Part shown: one piece after another, positions 18,432 through 26,200 of the stretch | Layout: every line of letters starts with the position of its first letter | Position numbering within the stretch: position 1 is the stretch's first letter | Assembly (NCBI RefSeq): GCF_000973725.1 | Contig: NZ_CP009621.1 | Location: forward strand, 1,431,501-1,495,500 | Origin: Pontibacter korlensis | Lineage (GTDB): Bacteria > Bacteroidota > Bacteroidia > Cytophagales > Hymenobacteraceae | Length of the DNA: 64,000 bases | Direction of reading: 5' to 3' | Notes under the pieces: model-generated | Told to the model about the DNA's origin: nothing | Databases searched by the model: none | Seen by the model: only the letters and a program-made list of their open reading frames with translations | Made by a program: the position numbers and the translations under genes

Positions 18432-18827
18432 CTACTTATTAGGGTATGTTTCGTCGTCCTCGTCATCCTCGCTTGCAGGCGGGATTTCCAAATTATCGAA
18501 CAATTTATCTATTTTGGCTGCGTATTCGGCGGTATCATCCAGGTAGAAAATCAGCTCAGGGATAATGCGCACCTGGTTTTTGATGCGCTGAGCCAGCTGG
18601 TGCCGGATAGTTTTTGAGTTGATGCGTACCTCTTGTAGCACTGCCTCGTTATTCTGAGCCATCATGATGCTCAGGTATACTTTAGCAACGCCCAAATCTG
18701 GTGAAACACGCACTACACTTACCGATATATAAGCGCCCCCGAACAGGTGCGGCACCTCTCTTTGAAAGATGTCTGCCAGTTCTTTTTGTATCAGGCGCGA
18801 GAATTTCTGTTGTCTTTTACTTTCCAT
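18432..18827 (-). CDS. rbfA: 30S ribosome-binding factor A
   Basis: RbfA binds the 30S subunit and helps mature the 5' end of 16S rRNA, with importance at low temperature. The protein of 131 residues starts MESKRQQKFSRLIQKELADI and carries the KH-like core (YISVSVVRVSPDLGVAKVYL, IRHQLAQRIKNQVRIIPELIFYLDDT). An acidic tail ends the protein. The frame is open four codons upstream to a TTG, but the ATG at 18827 matches the family N-terminus. Confidence 0.94.
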   Translation of the reverse strand: MESKRQQKFSRLIQKELADIFQREVPHLFGGAYISVSVVRVSPDLGVAKVYLSIMMAQNNEAVLQEVRINSKTIRHQLAQRIKNQVRIIPELIFYLDDTAEYAAKIDKLFDNLEIPPASEDDEDDETYPNK

Positions 18828-19045
18828 ACGAAGATGCAAATATCATATTAATTTCGCATTTTTACCCCAAAAGTGCTGTACTCATTTTGAGTTAGGTACT
18901 TTCAGCGGACTTTGCTGAGACAAAAGCTTTTGCTGCACTGCAAGCCCTAGTGCTGGGTCAGTGGCATGCCTCTTGTTAGGTAGCTCTTATACTTTGTCTG
19001 TGGCCTCTTGTCCTTTTATGTAGTTCCTTCTAACTCTCTCTTTCC

Positions 19046-20446
19046 TTGATAAGTTACTTTCGTAGCATACTGCCTTCTCGTCTTGTATTGCTGATTCTTC
19101 TGTTCTTGGGTATACAGTTGCCTCTTGTGCTGTTGGGTGTGCGGGCTACGGCACCTGAGCTCTTGCACATGCTGGTAGGGGAGCGGCTGGCAGAAGGCTT
19201 TAGCATGTATCGCGACATCCACGATAACACTGCTCCAATTTCAGCATTGGTGTTCTGGGTGTTGGATGTTGCGGCAGGACGCTCCTTTATGGCTTACAGG
19301 TTAACTGCTGTAGGGCTGTTACTACTGCAGGCCTTACTGCTAAATAGTACCCTAAACCGCCACAACGTGTATGGCACCAAGAACTATTTGCCAGCACTGT
19401 TATACTTGGTGCTTGGTAGCCTTTCGTTCGAGTTTAACATGCTCACGCCGCTGCTCATTGGCAATACTTTCCTTATACTTTCGCTGCCTTACATTATCAC
19501 ATTGTCGCGCGAAGGCTTTGATAACAACAGGCTTTTTGTAGGTGGCTTTATGCTTGGTTTAGCAGCTATGTGTTACCTGCCGTTGGCCGTATTTCTGCTG
19601 GTGGGCATTTTCGCTGTAATCTTTTTCGCGTCAAACACCTTCCGAAGCACCATGTTGATGCTGTGCGGTTTTGCTTTTCCGTATGCCGTGCTGATGACGT
19701 TCTACCTCTATACGAACACAACACAGGAGTTTCTGGAGCTACACCTGTTACGCCCATGGCAACTGCAGGTGGCGTTCCTTCGCCCGCCAGCCGATGTAGC
19801 AAAGCTAATGATTATACCTGCTGCCATACTTTTACTTTCACTGCTAAGTTCGGCTTCCCTGCCCCAGCGCCTGGTGTTTCAGGTAAAGTTTCAGCAACTG
19901 ATGTGGGTATGGCTAGTAGCAAGCTTGCTGGTTATTTTTACCAGAGATGAGATATCTGTAGCCACTTTTGTAATCGTATTACCACCGATAGCATACTTCG
20001 GAGAGTTCTTTTTCACCTCTAACCGTAAAGGCTGGATCCTGAATACAGTTTTTCTGGTGATGCTGGCGGGAGTGCTGGTGCTACGTTATAGATTAGTACT
20101 GGGCCTCAACCCATACCTGATGATGGACGACTCACCGTTGCTTTTGCCAGAGCAAGTGGAAGTGCCAGTGCAGAACGCTACCATACTTGTGCTAGGGAAT
20201 GACATCAGCTATTATATGCAGAACAAGCCAGTTACACCATACCTGAACTGGCAACTGGCACAGCGTCATTTCGGAAGACTTAACGAGTATCAGGCGTTGT
20301 TTCAGTTACACGAAAATTTCAGGCACGAAATGCCACAATATCTGGTGGATAAAGCAGGGATGATGCCAGAACTTAATTACAAACTGCCCGATGTTTTTGG
20401 CCGATACCAACAGACTGATGACCCTACCGTTTATAAGCTAAAATAG
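19046..20446 (+). CDS. Polytopic membrane protein, GT-C/DUF6427-like
   Basis: A 466-residue inner-membrane protein with about ten hydrophobic helices and a soluble C-terminal domain of about 100 residues. The stretch GERLAEGFSMYRDIHDNTAP resembles the YRDxxDxxxP loop of GT-C glycosyltransferases that use lipid-linked sugars. The N-terminus MISYFRSILPSRLV resembles DUF6427 proteins of Bacteroidota. I cannot decide between these. The start codon is TTG; a TAA stop lies five codons upstream in frame and the next methionine is well inside the first helix. Enzymatic activity is not shown. Confidence 0.72.
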   Translation: MISYFRSILPSRLVLLILLFLGIQLPLVLLGVRATAPELLHMLVGERLAEGFSMYRDIHDNTAPISALVFWVLDVAAGRSFMAYRLTAVGLLLLQALLLNSTLNRHNVYGTKNYLPALLYLVLGSLSFEFNMLTPLLIGNTFLILSLPYIITLSREGFDNNRLFVGGFMLGLAAMCYLPLAVFLLVGIFAVIFFASNTFRSTMLMLCGFAFPYAVLMTFYLYTNTTQEFLELHLLRPWQLQVAFLRPPADVAKLMIIPAAILLLSLLSSASLPQRLVFQVKFQQLMWVWLVASLLVIFTRDEISVATFVIVLPPIAYFGEFFFTSNRKGWILNTVFLVMLAGVLVLRYRLVLGLNPYLMMDDSPLLLPEQVEVPVQNATILVLGNDISYYMQNKPVTPYLNWQLAQRHFGRLNEYQALFQLHENFRHEMPQYLVDKAGMMPELNYKLPDVFGRYQQTDDPTVYKLK

Positions 20447-20481
20447 AAAAGCCGCTCCTTTCGGAGCGGCTTTTCTATTTT
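20440..20481. terminator. Bidirectional terminator between the membrane protein gene and rpiB
   Basis: A 19-bp perfect stem (AAAATAGAAAAGCCGCTCC with its complement) surrounds a TTTC loop, with A- and T-rich outer arms. The arm overlaps the last codons of the upstream gene. Confidence 0.85.
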
Positions 20482-20497
20482 ATAAACTATCTCTTGC

Positions 20498-20935
20498 TTA
20501 GCAAGCGGCTATTTTATTCACTCTGTTTTGATGGCGACCTCCTTCGAAGTCTGTAGCAAGGAAAGTGCGGACCATATCTCTAGCTGTCTCCTCTGAGACA
20601 AATCTTGCCGGAATGCAGAGAATATTAGCGTTATTGTGCTCACGGGCCAGCTTTGCCAACTCAGTTTCCCAGCACAACGCTGCACGAATATCCTGATACT
20701 TATTTGCTGTAATAGCCACTCCGTTACCGCTTCCGCAAATTAGCACTCCAAAGTCACAGTCTTTGCTTGCCACAGCCTTTGCTAAAGGATGCACATGATC
20801 AGGGTAATCTACTGAGGCCTCAGAATCCGGCCCAAAATCTTGTACCTGGTGACCAAGCTCAGCCAGCACACCTTTCAACATGCTTTTGTAAGTATAACCG
20901 GCGTGGTCGCCCCCAATTGCTATTTTCAATGACAT
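20498..20935 (-). CDS. rpiB: Ribose 5-phosphate isomerase B
   Basis: RpiB interconverts ribose 5-phosphate and ribulose 5-phosphate in the pentose phosphate pathway. The 145-residue length fits the family. Hallmarks are IAIGGDHAGYTYK at the N-terminus, DFGPDSEASVDYPDHVHPLA, and the active-site CGSGNGVAITANK with Cys67. Its ATG overlaps the tatC stop (TAATG), so translation is probably coupled. It is the last gene of the glyA-tatC-rpiB run. Confidence 0.96.
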   Translation of the reverse strand: MSLKIAIGGDHAGYTYKSMLKGVLAELGHQVQDFGPDSEASVDYPDHVHPLAKAVASKDCDFGVLICGSGNGVAITANKYQDIRAALCWETELAKLAREHNNANILCIPARFVSEETARDMVRTFLATDFEGGRHQNRVNKIAAC

Positions 20936-21777
20936 TAGGATTGTGTGTTTTGTTCGTTTAATCGCTTCAGGTCTTTTTTACGAATAGACTGTGAGATATG
21001 GATACTTACCTCGTAGAGTAGCATTAGCGGCATAGAGATCAGTATCTGGCTTATCACATCTGGCGGCGTTATGATAGCGCCTACTACAAGTATAACCACC
21101 AAAGCATGGCGGCGGTACAACTTCATCGTCTCTGGTGAAATTAGGCCGGCCTTTGTAAGGAAGAACACTATCACTGGCATCTCAAACATAAAAGCACAAG
21201 CCAGACAAAGCGTTGTTAAAGTTGAGATGTATGACGACAGGTCAAACTCATTTACAATACTTGGATCTACCTGGTATCCAGCCAGAAAGTTTATAGAGAT
21301 CGGGGACACTACATAGTATCCGAACAGTAGCCCTAAAACAAACAGAATAGATACAAAGAAAACTGCTCCTTCTGAATTTTTGCGCTCCTGCGGGTAAAGC
21401 CCTGGCCTTACGAAGCGCCAGATCTCCCAAAAAGCATAAGGAAAGGCACATGCCAAACCTAGTACCACCGACACGAGGAGGTGCATTGTAAACTGGCCGC
21501 TCATCTGACGGCTTTGTATGGTGAAGCCCATTTCCTCAAAGCAAAGGACGTCTGAGCCAAAATACTGCCCCACCTGGCACATCACCCTGTAGCTCAGGAA
21601 ATCAGTGCGCGAAGGGGCTAGTATAATATCATGGAACACAAAGCTTTTCGCTAGAAAAGCAATGGTAGCGAATACAAAGATAGAACCAAGGGCTCTGATG
21701 ATGTGCCACCTTAACTCCTCCAGATGGTCCACAAAGGACATCTCTTTCGGCTCTTCTTCCAGAAATGATTGATCCAT
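20935..21777 (-). CDS. tatC: Sec-independent protein translocase TatC
   Basis: TatC is the multi-spanning core of the twin-arginine translocon and recognises RR signal peptides of folded cargo. The 280-residue protein starts MDQSFLEEEPKEMSFVDHLEELRW; MSFVDHLEELR is the classical TatC N-terminus, here after an acidic extension. Six transmembrane helices follow, with the family block FPYAFWEIWRFVRPGLYPQE. The ORF begins one codon earlier at a TTG, and the ATG at 21777 is chosen. The glyA stop is 34 bases upstream. No tatA is seen in the window. Confidence 0.95.
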   Translation of the reverse strand: MDQSFLEEEPKEMSFVDHLEELRWHIIRALGSIFVFATIAFLAKSFVFHDIILAPSRTDFLSYRVMCQVGQYFGSDVLCFEEMGFTIQSRQMSGQFTMHLLVSVVLGLACAFPYAFWEIWRFVRPGLYPQERKNSEGAVFFVSILFVLGLLFGYYVVSPISINFLAGYQVDPSIVNEFDLSSYISTLTTLCLACAFMFEMPVIVFFLTKAGLISPETMKLYRRHALVVILVVGAIITPPDVISQILISMPLMLLYEVSIHISQSIRKKDLKRLNEQNTQS

Positions 21778-21811
21778 CAAAAGCGGCTCCTCCTACAAGT
21801 TGTATTGTTGA

Positions 21812-23086
21812 TTAATATGCAAAAAGCGGATACTCCTGCATCCAGTTATTGATCTCGCTGCGTACGCTGCTGATCTTACTGTCATTATCATGGTTGCTCA
21901 GCACTGTATCAATAAACTCTACTATGCGCTCCATCTCCTGCTCTTTTAGTCCACGTGTTGTGATAGCAGCCGTACCTACTCGCATACCTGACGTAACGAA
22001 CGGTGACTTATCATCAAATGGCACCATATTCTTGTTTATCGTGATATCAGCTTTTACCAGCGTGTTTTCAGCCAGTTTACCCGTAATGTTTTTCGAGCGC
22101 AGGTCGATCAACATCATGTGGTTTTCAGTACCGCCAGAGATAATGTCATAGCCCCGCTCTAGGAACGCCTTGGCCATAGCTTGAGCATTTTGCTGCACCT
22201 GCTTTACATAACCTAAATAATCATCAGAAAGTGCCTCATAATAGGCTACAGCTTTAGCCGCAATTACATGCTCCAGTGGGCCACCCTGCGTACCAGGGAA
22301 TACAGCTCCATCCAGCAGCGACGACATCATGCGTATCTCACCTTTAGGCGTCTTCAGGCCAAACGGGTTCTCAAAGTCTTTGCCCAACATGATCATACCA
22401 CCACGAGGTCCACGCAATGTTTTGTGGGTGGTAGTAGTTACAATATGGCAGTGCTCAAACGGGCTATTCAACAAGCCACGTGCAATAAGGCCTGAAGGGT
22501 GGGAGATATCTGCCAATAGCAGGGCTCCAACCTCATCAGCTGCTTGGCGCAACTTCTTGTAATCCCAGTCGCGGCTATATGCTGATGCACCACAGATAAT
22601 AAGTTTCGGTCGCTCACGGCGAGCTATCTCCACTACTTTATCAAAATCGATGAGGCCTGTTTCCTGCTCCACACCATAGAAGGTAGGGTTATACAGTTTA
22701 CCAGAGAAGTTAACCGGTGAACCATGAGTCAGGTGACCGCCATGCGACAGGTCAAAACCTAAGATCTTATCTCCTGGTTGCAGAACCGCCAGCATTACTG
22801 CTGAGTTTGCTTGTGCCCCAGAATGCGGCTGCACATTTACCCATTCTACCCCGAACAGTTCCTTCGCGCGATCTATAGCCAACTGCTCTGACTGGTCTAC
22901 TATTTCGCAACCACCATAGTAGCGCTTACCAGGCAAGCCCTCTGCGTACTTGTTCGTCATTACGCTACCCATGGCTTGCATCACCTGCTCTGACACAAAG
23001 TTCTCAGAGGCGATTAGTTCTATACCGTGGGTCTGGCGCGCTTTTTCCTTCGCAATCAGGTCAAATATGGCTATATCTTTTTGCAT
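21812..23086 (-). CDS. glyA: Serine hydroxymethyltransferase
   Basis: GlyA is the PLP enzyme that converts serine and tetrahydrofolate to glycine and 5,10-methylene-THF. The 424-residue protein has [27 protein letters not shown], and the PLP-lysine motif [14 protein letters not shown] with the Schiff-base lysine near 222. The C-terminal [14 protein letters not shown] is also typical. It heads a probable operon with tatC and rpiB. A -7 box (TAATTTTG) is 27 bases upstream of the ATG. Confidence 0.97.
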   Translation of the reverse strand: MQKDIAIFDLIAKEKARQTHGIELIASENFVSEQVMQAMGSVMTNKYAEGLPGKRYYGGCEIVDQSEQLAIDRAKELFGVEWVNVQPHSGAQANSAVMLAVLQPGDKILGFDLSHGGHLTHGSPVNFSGKLYNPTFYGVEQETGLIDFDKVVEIARRERPKLIICGASAYSRDWDYKKLRQAADEVGALLLADISHPSGLIARGLLNSPFEHCHIVTTTTHKTLRGPRGGMIMLGKDFENPFGLKTPKGEIRMMSSLLDGAVFPGTQGGPLEHVIAAKAVAYYEALSDDYLGYVKQVQQNAQAMAKAFLERGYDIISGGTENHMMLIDLRSKNITGKLAENTLVKADITINKNMVPFDDKSPFVTSGMRVGTAAITTRGLKEQEMERIVEFIDTVLSNHDNDSKISSVRSEINNWMQEYPLFAY

Positions 23087-23113
23087 CGATTTTGATTCGG
23101 TTTAGTAAGCAGC

Positions 23114-23121
23114 CAAAATTA
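23114..23121 (-). promoter_or_regulatory. Putative -7 box of the glyA-tatC-rpiB run (TAATTTTG)
   Basis: TAATTTTG on the minus strand fits TAnnTTTG and lies 27 bases before the glyA start. Confidence 0.45.
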
Positions 23122-23215
23122 AAGTATGCGCCGGAATAAACCAATGTTTCAGAAGTTTATATACGAGGTTACACCTGCTAGCAGATTTATGGGCCTTGTA
23201 GAAAGGTTAAATAAA

Positions 23216-23245
23216 AAAGGCCCAGTGCTTTTGCACCGGGCCTTT
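23216..23245 (-). terminator. Terminator of the IPT/TIG protein gene
   Basis: AAAGGCCC-GTGC pairs with GCAC-GGGCCTTT around a TTTT loop, with one mismatch per arm. On the minus strand it is followed by a T-run, directly downstream of the 1926-residue ORF. Confidence 0.8.
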
Positions 23246-23269
23246 GTAGTATAGCTCTTATTCTTTCGG

Positions 23270-26200
23270 CTACTCTTTCATCACTTTAATTTGGTAAACT
23301 TTACCGTTCAGCTCTACTTTCAGTACATACATGCCTTTTGTCAGCTTGTCGTACACTGGTAGCTGCACCTCATTCTGACCTTGTACCAGTTCTACTGCTT
23401 TAGTATAAACTTTCTTTCCAGTCATGTTGTACAGTGCTAAAGTAGCTCTTCCACTCTCTACAGCTGTTACATACAGCTTAGAGTTGAAGTTGATTGGGTT
23501 TGGAGCCACCAGCAATTTCTGCACCGACTCAGTAGCTTTAACAGTCACTGCTACTACTTTGCTGTAGTCTGTCGTGCCGTCCAAGTCAACTTGCTTCAGG
23601 CGGAAGTAGATAGTACCTGTTTCGTTCCCCAGCTTGTGCGTGAACTCATAATCTGTTCTCAGCACGCTGTTTGTCACCTTGCTAGCCACATGACCTACCT
23701 TGTTAAAGCCTTCTGTTCCGCTAAGCGACATCTCCACCTCGAAGTGTGAGTTCTTATTCTCAGAAGCTGTTGCCCAAATCAGGCGTACATTGTTACTCTG
23801 TACCGCCGCATTGAAGAACATCAGCTCTACTGGGAGAGGGGTTATGGAAGTACCACGCACCGTCATTGTTTTTGTCTGTGCATTCAAAGTACTATGGCTA
23901 ATGGTTCCTTGATGGGTGTCCTCAGTCGTCGGCTTATACTTCACATAGATAGGATAGTTGCTTATACTCGTACCCGCTCCTTTCAAGATTGTAAGCGACG
24001 TAGTATAGGTACCATTTTCAGAGTCAGATATCAGGAAGTTACTTCTCGGTGCTGTCACCGTAATGTCTGCCTCCAGTTCTGTAGCACTTAGCGTATACTG
24101 CTGCGGCGCAGATTCTTCACCTACTTTGGCTGAGAATTCTGATAGCGTGCCAGAAAGTGTTATTACTGGAACAATTACAGTAAAGGTCTGATCGCTTGTT
24201 GCCGCTGGACCTGCTAAGGTGTGAACTGTTATCTGGCCCGTTTGGGCACCTGTTGGCACAATAACCTCTAAACTGCCGTCAGTCATTTCCAGGAACTGAG
24301 AAGTTGCTACTCCCCCTCCAAATACTACTTTGCCCACATCCACCAAGTTCACACCTGTGATCGTTACTGTAGAACCTATCTTTCCTTCTGTAGGCGTCAG
24401 CGCGTCTATAATTGGGCTAGTAACTACAAAGTTTTCAGATGTTGCCACCATTCCTCCGGCTGTCGTCAGTTCAATCAAGCCTGTTCTAGCACCATTTGGC
24501 ACCGTCACTTTCACCTCTGTATTGGAATTTGAGGTTACCGCAGCTGTTACTCTTGCTCCGTCTTTGCCAGCAAAGGTTACGCTAGCATCAGTTAAAGACA
24601 TACCTGTGATGGTTACCTCTGTACCGAAAGGACCGGTCTTCGGCGTAAAGTCAGTTATCTCAGGTATGATGCTGTAGGAGGCACTGCTTCCTGTTCCGCT
24701 TAGTGTTGTAAGGGTGATTGGCCCTGTAACAGCTCCTGCCGGCACTGCCATTGAGAAAGACTTCAGTGCCACGCCATCTGCATCAGTGCCTGCGTCCGCT
24801 AAAGTTCCTGTAAAGCTTGTTGCCGCCACGCCATTGAATTGAACTGTCTGCAGGTCATCAAAGTACTTACCTGTGATGGTTATTGAACCACCTACTTTAC
24901 TGCCTTCTGCCGGCGTGATGGAGGTTACAACTGGTGCCAATACTGTAAAATCAAAAGAGCTTGTACCAGTACCACTTGGCGTTGTGACAGCTATTCGGCC
25001 CGTTCTGGCTCCTTCAGGAACTGTAACCGTTATTTGCGTATCGCTGTCAACTGTAAAGCTCGTCGCGTCCACATCGGCTGCACTACCGCTCAGGAAGGTT
25101 ACTTTACTAGCCTCGAGGAAGTACTGCCCTGTTATGGTAAACGTTGTTCTGTTTACTAAACCCTCAGCTGGAGTAAAGGAGGTGAATTGAGGCACAAGTA
25201 AAGTAAATATTCCGCTTGTGTCCGTTCCACTTGGTGTTGTTACGGAAATAGGGCCGGTTTTGGCCCCAGCTGGCACAACAACGGTTATGGTGTTGTCATC
25301 CACTATCGTGAAGGCCGTCGGAGATAACACAACATCATCTGATGTACCATCTCCACCCATGAACCTCACTTCTGTGGCCTGTAGGAAGTACTGACCTGTG
25401 ATTGTCACAGTTGTCATTCCCACTCTACCTGAAGTTGGATCAATTGTCAGGATATCTGGTGACAGCACAGTGAAGCTTTCAGCAGAGGCACCTGTACCAC
25501 TTGTAGAGGTTACCGTTATCACGCCTGATCTTGCTCCTGAAGGTATCTGTACCGTGAACGACTTCACGTCTGTTCCTGACGGTTCAGTCTGACCACTAGT
25601 AGGAACACTTACAGAGACTCCTCCTCCGAAACCGATTGTGGTTACATTTTTGAAATAAACGCCAGATACAGTTACACTTTCACCCACTCTTCCTGACACG
25701 GGAGTAAACGTTATTTGTTCTGGAGCAAGTGTTTTAAAGCTTTCGCTGCTCTCGCCTGTACCACTTGGAGTAGTTACTGATATAGGGCCAATGTTCTGGT
25801 TCAGCCTAGCCTGTGGCACTCTCGCCAAGATGTACGTTTTACCAGATTCATCAGTTAAAGATTGGAAGGTTGCTGACACACCATTAAAGGTTACGTCTGT
25901 GGCACCATCTAAATAGTTACCTACTATAGTAACCTCTGTATCGAAGTAACCTTCGTTTACAGTGTTGCTTATGGTTCCTACATAAATGTCAGTAACTTCT
26001 GGAGACAGCACTTTGAACAATGTTGTTCCACTATCCCCTGTACCACTAGCCGTTGTCACCGCCACTACACCCTCTCCAGCATCAACCGGAGGATAGGCTG
26101 TAATTTGCTTATCATTATCAACCACATAGCTAGCAGCCTCCACCCCATTAAATGTTACAGCAGAAGCTCCTGTAAAGAATTCTCCAGTTATAACCACTGG

